Source: Paenibacillus sp. S150 (lineage in GTDB: Bacteria > Bacillota > Bacilli > Paenibacillales > Paenibacillaceae). Taken from it: 64,000 bases of DNA. The stretch covers positions 1-64,000 of the forward strand of contig NZ_JACBYI010000005.1 of assembly GCF_019352175.1 (NCBI RefSeq). Reading direction: 5' to 3'. Positions 43,225 through 53,365 of this stretch are shown here, one piece after another. The notes under the pieces are model-generated. The model saw only the letters and a list, made by a program, of their open reading frames with translations, was not told where the DNA came from and did not search any database. The translations under genes and the position numbers were made by a program. How positions within the stretch are numbered: position 1 is the first letter of the stretch; every line of letters begins with the position of its first letter.

Positions 43225-43289
43225 TCCCCGCAAAGTTCCTGAATAATCATCGAAGCCAAGGCCCCGCTTTGTGGAATTATTTTGTGGAG

Positions 43290-43730
43290 TTATTGCGGGA
43301 TCAACCGGGTGAGCTGGTTCAAGAGCTCGCTGATTTGGCTGACCGTCCCGGGAATGCCTGTCGATTCGAAGGCGGCTTTGCCTTCTTCCAGGTTGGTTAT
43401 GGCCTGATCCAGACCCTCCTGAAGCTTGTCATTGTAGCCGACAATCGATTGGTGCAGCTCCGCTGCATACTCCGGAACCTGAAGATCGGCATATTGGACG
43501 ATTTGTTCCTTGAGTGCAGCCAGCCTATCCGTCAATGCCTTCCTAGCCTGCGTATCTGCGGCTGCATCGGCGGCCAGCGAATCCATCTCTTGCCCGAATT
43601 CCGCCAATGTCTGCATATAAGTGGCTGTATCGGCGGCGAAGCTGACGCTGTTTCCCACCTTTTCCGCAAACCCGCAGCCCGGTACAATCAGCAGGATGAA
43701 CAGCAGCAGGCTTAACCCGTATTTCTTCAT
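43290..43730 (-). CDS. DUF6376-like small lipoprotein
   Basis: This 146-residue predicted lipoprotein has a signal peptide ending in the lipobox IVPGC and a mature part made almost wholly of helices. The Ala/Glu/Leu-rich coiled segment includes YADLQVPEYAAELHQSIVGY. It resembles the DUF6376 family of Bacillus-group lipoproteins, whose function is unknown. The ATG at 43730 is chosen because GAGGAG lies eight bases upstream; a GTG nine bases earlier overlaps that site. It stands alone, and the downstream side carries no clear terminator. Confidence 0.75.
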   Translation of the reverse strand: MKKYGLSLLLFILLIVPGCGFAEKVGNSVSFAADTATYMQTLAEFGQEMDSLAADAAADTQARKALTDRLAALKEQIVQYADLQVPEYAAELHQSIVGYNDKLQEGLDQAITNLEEGKAAFESTGIPGTVSQISELLNQLTRLIPQ

Positions 43731-43833
43731 TTGCTTCACTCCTCTTCAGCTATCGTATGTGCCGGGTTCACCGTAGTTTATACGGACGGAAGCGTAACGG
43801 GTTGCGGGAAAGTTATCTTCGGCCAAGCTGTGC

Positions 43834-44835
43834 TCAAGGCAACTGCAGGCCCAGAAGCTGTTCGCTCAGACTCCAGAGCCGGTCTGCTTCTTCAGGATCT
43901 ACCGCATAAGGCATCACTCCGACCTGACGGGTCGAATCGTCGCTTTTCCAGGGGGCATTATCCTCTTTCAGGACAAGGCTTGCCACCTCTACATTCTCAC
44001 AATAGACGCCGCCCAGGCCGTTCAGCTTGGGATGCGTGGCGCACCAGACCTGCGTCGCAGCGCCTTGCTTGATGGTTTTCAGCTGTCTGGCCGGGTCGAT
44101 AATAGGCTGTCCCTCGTCGTCGACAACACCGAAGTTTCTAAGCTGCTCAAGTGTTGCGTACCGGGCGAGATCGGTGATGATGCTGCCCGGATGGAGTGCA
44201 AAGGCGCGGATGCCTTCATCCCTGCCGCGCTTGTCCACACCCACCGCAAACAAAATGTTGGCGGTTTTGGACTGCCCATAGCCTAGCATAGGCTTATATT
44301 CCCGGCGCTCAAAATTAGGATCATCATAAATAACTTTGGATTGCCGGTGCGCCCAGGCCGATACCGAAACGACGCGCGCCCCGCCTGCCCGGCGCAAGGC
44401 CGGCCAGAGGCGGCCCGTAAGCTGAAAGTGCCCCAGATGATTGGTGGCAAAATGGTATTCGAAGCCCCGCCCGTCCTTCGTCAGCTCAGGAAGTCCCATA
44501 ATGCCTGCGCTGTTCACCAGAATATGAAGGGGGCGGCCTGAAGCCAGAAACCCGGCGGCAAAAGTGTCAATCGAATTCGGATCGATCAGATCCATTTCCT
44601 CGATTTCGGCACCTTTAAGTCCGGCCAGCGCCTGCCGGGCCTTGTCCAGATCGCGCGCCGGAACGATCACATTGGCTCCGGCGGATACAAGAGTGCGGGT
44701 CGTTTCCAGTCCAAGGCCGGCATAGCCGCCGGTTACAATGGCTGTTGTGCCGCTCAGGTCGAGGCCGCGGATCACGTCATCAGTTGTTGAAGAAGCTCCA
44801 AAGCCGGAGCTGATCGGATGTTGTCTGGTTGTCAT
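43834..44835 (-). CDS. SDR-family oxidoreductase (retinol dehydrogenase-like)
   Basis: This 333-residue SDR has TGGYAGLG as cofactor motif (near 35-42), NSAG in the NNAG position, and the catalytic pair in GYGQSKTAN. The long form with the C-terminal VYCENVEVA segment matches WWOX/retinol-dehydrogenase-like SDRs that are frequent in soil bacteria. AAGGAGG lies before the ATG at 44835. The AraC regulator immediately upstream on the same strand is the probable activator. Substrate unknown. Confidence 0.9.
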   Translation of the reverse strand: MTTRQHPISSGFGASSTTDDVIRGLDLSGTTAIVTGGYAGLGLETTRTLVSAGANVIVPARDLDKARQALAGLKGAEIEEMDLIDPNSIDTFAAGFLASGRPLHILVNSAGIMGLPELTKDGRGFEYHFATNHLGHFQLTGRLWPALRRAGGARVVSVSAWAHRQSKVIYDDPNFERREYKPMLGYGQSKTANILFAVGVDKRGRDEGIRAFALHPGSIITDLARYATLEQLRNFGVVDDEGQPIIDPARQLKTIKQGAATQVWCATHPKLNGLGGVYCENVEVASLVLKEDNAPWKSDDSTRQVGVMPYAVDPEEADRLWSLSEQLLGLQLP

Positions 44836-44954
44836 TAATAAACCTCCTTGATTTGTTTTCAAGGATATTATTCAATAATTTATCGTTTGAAAGTAGACCT
44901 TTACTGCCGGATATTTGCCCGATCCTGCAAATCTGCTCCAGCTTCCAAAAGGGG

Positions 44955-45944
44955 TTAACGGAAGGTAAGCAGCCCGCTCTGCTCAAGCAGGCCGGCGGAG
45001 AAGGAGGCCTGAACAGATTTAATATCCTGGAGAGGAGGAAGGCCGAACAAACGGCGGTATTCCCGGTTGAATTGCGACGGGCTTTCGTATCCTACCTCCA
45101 GGGCGGCAGTTGTTGCATCCATTGCCCCGCTCAGCATGAGACGCCGGGCCTCCTGCAGGCGTAGCTGCTTCTGATACTGCAAAGGCCCCATGGTTGTGAC
45201 CGCCTTGAACTTGTGGTGCAGCCCGGAGACGCTCATATTGCTCGCTTTTGCAAGCTCTTCTACCGTAAAGGAACGGCTGAAATGATCCTTAATCCAGGCA
45301 ATGGCGGAGCCTATTCCTTCCGCCTGCTGGTCAAAGAACACCTGCTGGAAAAAGAGATGGCCGTATTCTCCGGACAGCAGCTTGAAGATCATCTCGCGTT
45401 TGACCAGAGACGAGAGAAAGCGGGCCTCCGCTTCAGGCATGTCAAGCAGCTTCATCAGCCGGATGAACAGCTCCAGCTGGTCCGTGCGGGTTGTGCCGAT
45501 GAAGGCCCCTGCGGTCAGCTTCTTATCTCTGGGGCTGATCTTCAAGCCAGCCTCCGTAATCACGGAAGCGATTTCCTGTGTCGTGAAATCAATGCGCAGA
45601 CCGACATAAGGGACCGAATCTTCCGTTGTGTTGACTTGTGCGGTTCCCGGCATCGAAATCAGGGAGGTGAGGAAGTCGCCCGAGCGGGCAAAAATGATCT
45701 GCCGGCCGAAGTGGACTTTTTTGGAGCCTTGCAGGATGAGACAAAATGAAGGCGTCAGCACCACTGGAATCGGCGGAGTCGGATGGCTGTACCGGTTGAT
45801 TGAAAGAAACGGCACGGCTGTCTGGTAACGTCCGTCCGAAGCTGCCGTGCGTTTGGCGAGCGCCGTTAATTCATTCAGGGCCTGCTCCCGGAGCGGCTTA
45901 CGATATTCTTCCTGAGTATGCTTCGCTGGTGCTTCTTCATGCAT
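44955..45944 (-). CDS. AraC-family transcriptional regulator
   Basis: This 329-residue regulator has an AraC_N-type effector domain (VVLTPSFCLILQGSKKVHFG, residues about 60-80) and the C-terminal double helix-turn-helix (FTVEELAKASNMSVSGLHHK and YESPSQFNREYRRLFG). The AraC_N group, unlike arabinose-type AraC, often governs adjacent oxidoreductase genes. AGGAGGAATTCCGC precedes the ATG at 45944. The SDR at 43834 downstream, and possibly the divergent aldo/keto reductase at 46607, are plausible targets. Confidence 0.92.
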   Translation of the reverse strand: MHEEAPAKHTQEEYRKPLREQALNELTALAKRTAASDGRYQTAVPFLSINRYSHPTPPIPVVLTPSFCLILQGSKKVHFGRQIIFARSGDFLTSLISMPGTAQVNTTEDSVPYVGLRIDFTTQEIASVITEAGLKISPRDKKLTAGAFIGTTRTDQLELFIRLMKLLDMPEAEARFLSSLVKREMIFKLLSGEYGHLFFQQVFFDQQAEGIGSAIAWIKDHFSRSFTVEELAKASNMSVSGLHHKFKAVTTMGPLQYQKQLRLQEARRLMLSGAMDATTAALEVGYESPSQFNREYRRLFGLPPLQDIKSVQASFSAGLLEQSGLLTFR

Positions 45945-46180
45945 GCGGAATTCCTCCTGACTGCTAACCTTCCGGTTAAAATATTGTTGCCATTAGGCTA
46001 AATTATACCCGCGGCCCGGCAGGAAGCAAACTGCCTGATCGCGGTAAATACCGGAATCTGCAGCTTTAGGCAATTATTCAGCAGTAATAGTCAAGCCTGC
46101 GATATCTGCTTAAGCGATAATCGCCCTATAGACATTTCTTTCATCGTCCTAATGCAGAGTTCGGGGGAGGTATTGCAATA

Positions 46181-46552
46181 GTGACACAGATCCATTCAAA
46201 TCATTCAGGCACCGTTCTGGTGACAGGAGGCAGCGGGTTTATTGCAGGCTGGTGCATAGTTTTGCTGCCGCCGCCGGGGTTAAACGCATCGTTATGACAG
46301 CCTCGTGTGCGGCAGCCCCCCCGTCCAGATGGATGAACGATATTTCGGCAACGCAGCGCGCCAGGCTCGGAGAAGCAGGCAGTAAGGCTCCCAAGGGAAA
46401 GCTGCCGAACCTCGTGCTGCGGCTGGCTGCTGTGTTCGACCCGCAGTTTCGCGCGATTACACCGATGCTCGGGCGGGCGTTACCGTTACACCCCGCAGAA
46501 GGCGCAGCGCCTGCTGGGCTGGCAGCCGCGTCCGGCCGCTGCAACCCTCTGA
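46181..46552 (+). pseudogene. Extended-SDR (NAD-dependent epimerase) relic
   Basis: GTG at 46181, ten bases after GGGGGAGG, opens VTQIHSNHSGTVLVTGGSGF then IAGWC, the NAD-binding start of an extended SDR. The rest is pieces in other frames: FAAAAGVKRIVMTASCAA, then PNLVLRLAAVFDPQFRAIT, and RYRYTPQKAQRLLGWQPRP with AAATL and a stop at 46550. These match the middle and end of a dihydroflavonol-reductase-like epimerase of ~340 residues, so about 200 codons have been lost in at least two deletions. The intact aldo/keto reductase gene starts 54 bases later. Confidence 0.8.
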
Positions 46553-47602
<1,050 letters not shown>

Positions 47603-47668
47603 GCCAGGCCCTCGGGTTCTGGGTATTCTTACGGTCAGGAACTGGACATAGCCTTTCCAAGGAAAAAC

Positions 47669-47697
47669 TCTTGCCGGTTTAGGCAGGAGCTTTTTTG
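47669..47697 (+). terminator. Terminator of the aldo/keto reductase gene
   Basis: CTCTTGCC and GGCAGGAG pair over eight bases with a GGTTTA loop, followed by six T residues. The long repeat copy begins at the last T residues. Confidence 0.85.
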
Positions 47698-48799
47698 TCG
47701 TTTAGGAAATTATGCTTCTCGCCAATTGTGGATAAGGCGGTATGAAGTTAGGGGGGAATTATAATGCGTCTTAGTCGTGCTGAATGGTGCTGGGTTTGCT
47801 GAGTTGCTGGGTCGTGCTGGGTTTGTTGAATGGTGCTGAGTTTGCTGAGCCGTGCAGAGTCTGCGGGTTCTATGTTTTGCAGGAGGAAGCGCGGAATAGA
47901 GCGGGTCCGACCGAGGCCGCTACCGGGGCAGGGACGGAAGTGGAAGGGGGTGAATGAAGTGGAATTCGCAAGAATTAGTACACTTACACGGACGGAAAAG
48001 TCTTAAAGGAATCGCGGGAAAAAGCTGGCTCCATCTAAATTCAACCTGCAATCTTATTCCAATCAGGAAACCGGGCTTTAACAGCGGGATCGGAAGGACC
48101 CTCTGAATCCGCAGCGGACTTCATTCACATCGTCAACCGCTGATTTTGGTTTTGAGCCAAAAAGGTAATTTAATAAAAAGGTAATTTAATGTATAGGAAT
48201 GGAACCGGAGAACCTGAAAACGCTGATGAAACGCAAGGAGATTCATGGGAACGGAAGCGAAGTGTAAAAAGTAACACTAATGGGCTGGAATTCTGGCTTG
48301 AAAGGGTTTTAGTGGGATTTTGTACACTTAATGGAGGCCCGCTCCCTCCAAATGGCTGATTTCAGCCGGATTAGTTGTACTTTTTCCCACTGGGGATGAT
48401 CTGGAACCCGAATGCGCTGCCTTAGTTGTACTTTTTCCCACTAGGGATGATCCAGGATCCGAAGGCGGTGGATTAGTTATCCTTTTTACCACTAAAATGG
48501 CTGCCCTTTGGATGAATGGTTCAAGTTCAGCTTAATGCAGGCGTATTCCTCTGTAAGGTGAGAGAAACGGATCGGTTAGGTCTCCTTTTTCCCGCTAACG
48601 TAAGCGAAAAAGGGAAAGTAGGGATTAAGTTTCCTTTTTCCACTTGGGCTTAGGCCGAGCAGGAAGGTCTGGAGGGACCGGGGAGGAAGAGCTTCAGCCG
48701 GCCAGGGGAACCGGAGAGCCGGGGAACCGCAGCCAGCCTTACACCTGAAATGCAAACAGCTGCGCTGCCCGGTCAAGGACGGCATAGCCGTTTTGTTCT
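47696..48799 (+). repeat. Long dispersed repeat, copy 2 (~1.1 kb)
   Basis: It is nearly identical to 6941-7987, with small differences: an extra 51-base unit (units at 48371, 48422 and 48472 against two at 7601 and 7652), a 15-base duplication (AAAAGGTAATTTAAT, about 48163-48190), and a 9-base deletion near 48655. The copies are about 40.7 kb apart in the same orientation. Unit-number change points to slippage or recombination. No coding function is evident. Confidence 0.85.
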
Positions 48800-48841
48800 T
48801 GGAAGAAAAGTTGGGGCTGTTAACATAATAGATGATGTAAG

Positions 48842-48866
48842 CAGAAATTCGCAGGTGTAATTTCTG
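48842..48866. promoter_or_regulatory. Inverted repeat, possible operator
   Basis: CAGAAATT and AATTTCTG are perfect eight-base arms separated by nine bases. It lies upstream of the small frame at 48950 and the hydrolase at 49052; similar half sites recur near 48976 (CAGAAATT). Confidence 0.35.
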
Positions 48867-48949
48867 TATCCCGGACATCTGTGGTAGACTACAACAGTCT
48901 GGGGATTACATTTTGATGTACAGACAATTTGTCCTGGGAGGCAGATATT

Positions 48950-49006
48950 ATGAGAAACAACACAAGTGTTAGCGCAGAAATTCACCTGGGGATAACGTCT
49001 AACTGA
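48950..49006 (+). CDS. Possible 18-residue leader peptide
   Basis: GGGAGG lies eight bases before ATG at 48950, which opens an 18-codon frame starting MRNNTSV and ending GITSN. The next gene starts 45 bases later. The ribosome binding site is ideal but the peptide is too short to judge. It may be a leader or the stump of a lost gene. Confidence 0.3.
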   Translation: MRNNTSVSAEIHLGITSN

Positions 49007-49051
49007 TATAACCCGTTAACGTCTCCCCGCCATTCGAAAGGGGAAAATCAT

Positions 49052-49608
49052 TTGAAGCAACTATTATTAATCATCGACGCGCAGCAAGAGTTAATGGACG
49101 GAAATCAAAAGGAAAGTGCAGTCTTCAACAAAGAGCAGCTGCTCCAGAACATTATTTAGTGATTGGAAAAGCCAAGGATGCCGAGATTGAGGTTGTATTT
49201 GTAAGAGATCTGGACGTAGCTGACGGAAAAGGGCCCGGCTTTCAGGTTCACAATGCAATTCATAAGCCGGAGGGTGCCAAAGTCTTTGACAAGCGGGCAA
49301 CCAATTTTTTTCACGGAACCGGGCTTCTGGAGTATTTGAAGAAACGGCAGACTGAGCACGTGGTAATCATGGGCTGCAAGACACAGCATTGCATCGATAC
49401 CGCAGTCCGGGCGGCAACGGTCAGCAATTTGGATGTCACCTTAGTCGGTGATGGACATTCAACCAACGATAACGAAGATTTAAGTGCTGAACTAATCATC
49501 AAGCATCATAACAAGACGCTGCATGGCCACTACAATGTCGAACACTTTTCTGTGGTCCGAGGTTCTGCGGAAGACTTGTTCACTCCGGTACATGATTCTT
49601 ATAGATAA
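49052..49608 (+). pseudogene. Isochorismatase-family cysteine hydrolase with frameshift
   Basis: TTG at 49052, preceded by AAAGGGG, opens MKQLLLIIDAQQELMDGNQK with the catalytic Asp in IIDAQ. The frame stops at about 49159 (NII then stop). A neighbouring frame continues VIGKAKDAEIEVVFVRDL to the end at 49608, carrying the catalytic Lys in VFDKRATNFF and the nucleophilic Cys in GCKTQHCIDTA. So all three catalytic residues are encoded but in two frames, with one base missing near 49155. It is either a fresh pseudogene or a sequencing error. Length (~185 codons) fits the family, which includes nicotinamidases and related amidases. Confidence 0.8.
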
Positions 49609-49684
49609 TAATTGCCCGGCAGGCGGCACTTTGATGGTGCCGTTTCTGCTTGTCTTTTACCGTATTCAACCGAGGTGACTCCAA

Positions 49685-49834
49685 ATGAAAATCACAGAAG
49701 CGAAAGATGAGGAAATAGCGGTCATTACAGAGCTTATCCACGGCGCTTTAAAAGAGTTCGGCACACTTGGATTTGCTTTCGGTTTTTGCGGCTTGGAAAT
49801 GGACCTTCTCAACGCTCTGAAAAAGTATCACTGA
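49685..49834 (+). pseudogene. N-terminal fragment, possibly of a GNAT acetyltransferase
   Basis: GAGGTGA precedes ATG at 49685, which opens a 49-residue frame starting MKITEAKDEEIAVITELIHG. This resembles the first helix region of GNAT acetyltransferases, but no acetyl-CoA-binding motif follows and the sequence beyond 49834 has no continuing frame. The identification is weak. From here to about 50110 I see no gene. Confidence 0.35.
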
Positions 49835-50114
49835 TTGGACCATTTGGCGTACAGATAGCTACTATATCGATTGGACTTGAAATCTGTAGAATATAGGTCA
49901 GACAACCCTGGCGGATCATCACGTGACTGCACTATGTGCAATAGACATCCATGCCGCTGCACAGCACCTGGAGGATGCACATATAAGCAGAAAAATCAAC
50001 TTGCAGGATAGAACACCCCCAAGCTTTCATTGAGTAGAGCTTCGAATCAGCATAACAGCTGGATGGACCCCGCCTGACCTTTCAGGTTCAAAGGATATAG
50101 CTTTGCCGCCATGA

Positions 50115-50220
50115 TTCGGCGGATTAGATTTACTGTTTCCGCTTCGCTTCGTTCCTTGTTCACCTCATTACCGTTTCATCAACCTTCAGCTTCTCCAAAA
50201 ACGGTTCAATTTATATAGAA
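50115..50220 (-). repeat. Short inverted copy of the dispersed repeat
   Basis: The reverse complement contains AACGGTAATGAGGTGAACAA and GAACGAAGCGAAG, a diverged match to the part of the long repeat around 7440-7500 (CTGATGAAACGCAAGGAG onward). Orientation is opposite to copies 1 and 2. Confidence 0.45.
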
Positions 50221-50231
50221 TCATTAACTGC

Positions 50232-50275
50232 AAGAGCATTGCCGCCACCGTCCTGCCCGGTGCGGCAATGCTCTT
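50232..50275. terminator. Strong bidirectional hairpin
   Basis: Fourteen-base perfect arms (AAGAGCATTGCCGC and GCGGCAATGCTCTT) with an inner ACCG/CGGT extension. T residues are few on either side. It lies 43 bases beyond the stop of the minus-strand CYTH-like gene and probably ends its transcript. Confidence 0.65.
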
Positions 50276-50317
50276 ATTACTTCAGCGGCTATTGCCTGGT
50301 TCCCCTGGCTGCTTCAT

Positions 50318-51187
50318 TTAATAACGCTCCAGGATCAGCTGGGTCTTGAGGCCATCCTCCGGAATCAGCCATCCTTTTGCCTTCAGCAGGCTCATCAGCT
50401 CGCTGCGCACTCCGGATGCGGTGGAGATACTTGCGGTTTTGAATGAAATCTCAACGATATTCTGGATGCCGGTTCCGGCCCCGTCACGCACAGGCCAGAC
50501 CTCAAGTGTGAGCTCCTGGCCATTCCAGGTGCCTTCATAACGCTCGAAGGTCAGCGGGCCATGGGCACGGGAGGCTGTCAGCTTTTGCTTGCCCCAGTTC
50601 GAGGAGGACCAGTTCTTCAATTTGCCCGGCAGCTTGTCGAGCAGCAGCTCCAGGGCCTCCTGCTCCGGGGGAAGTACGGCTCCTGCGGTTTTTGTGCTGA
50701 CCTTCTTCGTATTGGAAAAGCTGAGGGTCTGCTTGCTGTAGCCCCAATCGATCTCTGCTTCATAGTTGTCGTCCGAAGCGTCGAAGCCTTCCTTGTTCGC
50801 CAGGGTGAGCGCAGCCTGGATGTCTCCATTGACGACAGGATAGCGCTTCTTGTAGGTCAGCTCGTAGTCGGATTTATCCGCTTTCTTGCGAAAACGCACA
50901 TCCCACCCCGCATTGTTCAGCTCCAGCAGGTTCGTATCGAAATACTCCACGCGGATGGCCTGCGGCGAAGAAGCCAGGCCCAGCGTCTCCAGTACATTGC
51001 TCCGCGGCGTTCCATCGCTGTTCAGCACGGTGTCGGGGTTACCCAGGAACTTCACCTCATAGGCCGGGACTGCGTTAGCTGCGGCAGAGACATGCTCCGG
51101 CTGCAGAATTCCCTGTCCGGTCAGCGCACCGCCTGTGGCTACCACGCTCAGCATGAGCGACAAAGCAAGCTTTTTCCATTGTCTCAA
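50318..51187 (-). CDS. Exported CYTH-like (triphosphate tunnel fold) protein
   Basis: This 289-residue protein has a signal peptide (MRQWKKLALSLMLSVVATGG, with a likely cut after VSAAA). The mature part begins with AYEVKFLG, like the E-x-E-x-K strand that opens CYTH-domain proteins. It continues with IRVEYFDTNLLELNNAGWDV and RFRKK, LTYKKRYP and EAEIDWGYSK, which give the alternating charged strands of a triphosphate tunnel. CYTH enzymes normally hydrolyse triphosphates in the cytoplasm, so an exported member is unusual. The first Glu of the motif may be missing. TTG at 51187, six bases after GGGAGTG, is preferred to an upstream ATG. A minus-strand terminator-like hairpin follows. Confidence 0.7.
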   Translation of the reverse strand: MRQWKKLALSLMLSVVATGGALTGQGILQPEHVSAAANAVPAYEVKFLGNPDTVLNSDGTPRSNVLETLGLASSPQAIRVEYFDTNLLELNNAGWDVRFRKKADKSDYELTYKKRYPVVNGDIQAALTLANKEGFDASDDNYEAEIDWGYSKQTLSFSNTKKVSTKTAGAVLPPEQEALELLLDKLPGKLKNWSSSNWGKQKLTASRAHGPLTFERYEGTWNGQELTLEVWPVRDGAGTGIQNIVEISFKTASISTASGVRSELMSLLKAKGWLIPEDGLKTQLILERY

Positions 51188-51305
51188 ATTAATCACTCCC
51201 ATAATCTGGTTTAGGTACATGACCCACTTTAAAGGCCAAGTATATGGGAGCAGTTAAAGGGAAATGGCATTTACGTTAATCCTGCATAGATTTGCTCAAT
51301 GGCGG

Positions 51306-52196
51306 CTAACAGTTTTTGGTTGCCAGCAGTGTGTTGCGAAAGCTCTCAATCTGCACCGAAGGATGCCGGTCCTTGTTGTGCACAACATAGATATAGCGCG
51401 GTGCCAGCTCCCCTTCTATGGGGAGCACCTGAATCAGGCCTTGCCGCTCCTCCCCTTGCACGGCCATCCGGGACATTACGGAGATGTGGCCGCCCAGCAG
51501 CACAAGCTGCTTGATTGCCTCCAGCGAGTCAACCTCAACCGTATTGCGCAGCCGCAGTCCCTGCTGTTCGAACCAGCGCTCGGTGAGGCGCCGGGTGCTG
51601 GACTCTCTTCCATGAAGGGCAAAGGGAGCCTTAACCATCTGCTCAAGGCCTACTTCGGATTGTTGAGCCAGGGGGTGCTCCGGGGAGCAGATCAGAACGA
51701 GGTCATCCGTGATCAGGGAATCGGCCTGCAAGGCGGGTTCCACGAACGGCTCCGAGGAGATCACCCCCAGATCAATCTCATGCCGGATCAGCATCTCCCG
51801 GATTACGGGCGAAGGCTTTACTGACAAAGCGATGCGGATGCCGGGGAATTCCCGGGAGAAAGCATTCAATATGGACGGCAGCAGATAGGTTGCGGGCACA
51901 TAGCTGGCGCCGATCAGGAGCGTCCCGCGGTACAGCGTCTCGAACTCACTTACAACACGGCGGGCCTCCCGGGCAAGGGCATTGATCTTCACGGAGTAGT
52001 GGAGCAGGGCCTGTCCGGCCTCGGTGAGGAAGGTTTTGCCGCTGCGGGACTCGAACAGTCTGACCCCCATCTCTTCCTCCAGTGATTTCATATGGAAGGT
52101 TACGGTAGGCTGTTTGATCCCGAGCACCTCGGCCACGCTGGTCATATGATGCAGCCGGTCGATCAGCTCGATGATTTGCAATTTGATCAGATTCAT
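51306..52196 (-). CDS. LysR-family transcriptional regulator
   Basis: This 296-residue regulator has the N-terminal winged helix-turn-helix (MTSVAEVLGIKQPTVTFHMK, then SLEEEMGVRLFESRSGKTFL) and a two-lobed effector domain starting LLIGASYVPATYLLPSIL. The latter resembles CysL/CbbR-like members. It is divergent from the ABC importer operon at 52366. A T-N11-A type palindrome in the shared intergenic region is its likely binding site, so it probably activates the importer in response to the transported compound or a product. Confidence 0.93.
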   Translation of the reverse strand: MNLIKLQIIELIDRLHHMTSVAEVLGIKQPTVTFHMKSLEEEMGVRLFESRSGKTFLTEAGQALLHYSVKINALAREARRVVSEFETLYRGTLLIGASYVPATYLLPSILNAFSREFPGIRIALSVKPSPVIREMLIRHEIDLGVISSEPFVEPALQADSLITDDLVLICSPEHPLAQQSEVGLEQMVKAPFALHGRESSTRRLTERWFEQQGLRLRNTVEVDSLEAIKQLVLLGGHISVMSRMAVQGEERQGLIQVLPIEGELAPRYIYVVHNKDRHPSVQIESFRNTLLATKNC

Positions 52197-52236
52197 GGAA
52201 ACAACCTCTTCTTAAGTTAGTGGGACATTCTCTACC

Positions 52237-52271
52237 ATAGATTTTATCTATGAACATTAACAGAATTCATA
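52237..52271 (+). promoter_or_regulatory. LysR-type operator between divergent genes
   Basis: TATGAA-N11-TTCATA (52249-52271) has the T-N11-A architecture expected for LysR regulators. A second palindrome, ATAGAT-ttt-ATCTAT (52237-52251), overlaps its left arm. Both lie about 95-130 bases before the ABC ATPase gene and 40-75 bases before the LysR gene. Confidence 0.7.
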
Positions 52272-52365
52272 TATAAAGTTAATTACATGTTTACACGAAA
52301 AATAAACAACCTGTGAACACAGGCGTTAGACTGAAAACAGCTTAAGAAGACAGGCAGGGATCGAA

Positions 52366-53364
52366 ATGAACATTCAGATCAGGGGGATTCACAAAAGCTT
52401 TGACGGCCAACCGGCGCTGCTGCCTGTCCATCTGGATTTGAAGCATGGCAAATTCACCACTTTGCTGGGCCCCTCCGGCTGCGGCAAAACGACGCTGCTG
52501 CGGATGCTCGCGGGACTTGAGCGCCCGGATGGCGGCGAATTGTACGCTGACGGGAGATGCTGCTTCTCAGCCGGGCAGAGGATTGATGTTCCGGTGCACA
52601 AGCGGAATTTCGGGATGGTGTTCCAGGATTTTGCACTTTGGCCGCATATGACCGTCTATGAGAATGTGGCCTTCGGGCTGAAGGCCTCCGGGCAGCGACC
52701 GGAGCTGCGAAGCAAGGTGCTGCAGGCACTGGAGATGGTCCGCTTGCAGGGTCTGGAGAAACGGTATCCGCATCAGCTGTCGGGTGGCCAGCAGCAGCGG
52801 GTTGCTTTTGCCAGAGCGGTAGCCGTGCGTCCGGGGGCAGTGCTCTTCGATGAGCCGCTGAGTGCGCTCGACGCCGTACTTCGCGAAGAGATGAGAATCG
52901 AGATGTTGTCGCTGGTGCGGGACATGGGCCTTACAGCGCTGTACGTCACCCATGATCAGATAGAAGCGATGTCAATGTCCGACGAGATTGTGGTCATGAA
53001 GAGTGGACAGGTGCTTCAGACTGGAACTCCCGAGTCGATCTACGAGGCTCCGGCGGAGCCGTTCGTAGCCTCCTTCATCGGCAAGTCCAACTGGCTCGCG
53101 CCGGGGCAGTCGATGGTGCGTCCCGAGCATGTGGCCTGGAGCCGTTCGTCCGGCGAGGACCTGTGTTATTCCGCCGTTGTGCGGAGCGTCAGCTATGTCG
53201 GAGAGCGGTACGAGCTTCGCGCGGATGTAGAGGGGGCCGGTACATGGACAGTCTATCTGAACAACCGGATTCCGGCCGGTGAGACGGTGCAGCTCTATAT
53301 CTCTCCCCGGCGGATATGCAGAATGAATCCTGTTATACAAGAACCCAAAAGGAGCGAGAATTGA
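52366..53364 (+). CDS. ABC transporter ATP-binding protein (FbpC/PotA/PhnT-like)
   Basis: This 332-residue importer ATPase has Walker A GPSGCGKTTLL, the signature LSGGQQQR, Walker B GAVLFDEPLSALD and the H-loop in YVTHDQIEAM. The C-terminal part has a TOBE-type domain (VRPEHVAWSRSSGEDLCYSA onward), typical of the ferric-iron, polyamine and 2-aminoethylphosphonate importers. It is the first gene of a four-gene operon, with its stop one base before the next ATG. Confidence 0.93.
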   Translation: MNIQIRGIHKSFDGQPALLPVHLDLKHGKFTTLLGPSGCGKTTLLRMLAGLERPDGGELYADGRCCFSAGQRIDVPVHKRNFGMVFQDFALWPHMTVYENVAFGLKASGQRPELRSKVLQALEMVRLQGLEKRYPHQLSGGQQQRVAFARAVAVRPGAVLFDEPLSALDAVLREEMRIEMLSLVRDMGLTALYVTHDQIEAMSMSDEIVVMKSGQVLQTGTPESIYEAPAEPFVASFIGKSNWLAPGQSMVRPEHVAWSRSSGEDLCYSAVVRSVSYVGERYELRADVEGAGTWTVYLNNRIPAGETVQLYISPRRICRMNPVIQEPKRSEN

Positions 53365-53365
53365 C

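Noticed and set aside
48576..48878. Minus-strand frame shared with 7755-7973 in the long repeats; the 9-base difference between copies keeps the frame
   Set aside because: No start signal or family similarity, and the in-frame difference is a single event that could be chance. Recorded because conservation in more copies would change the view.
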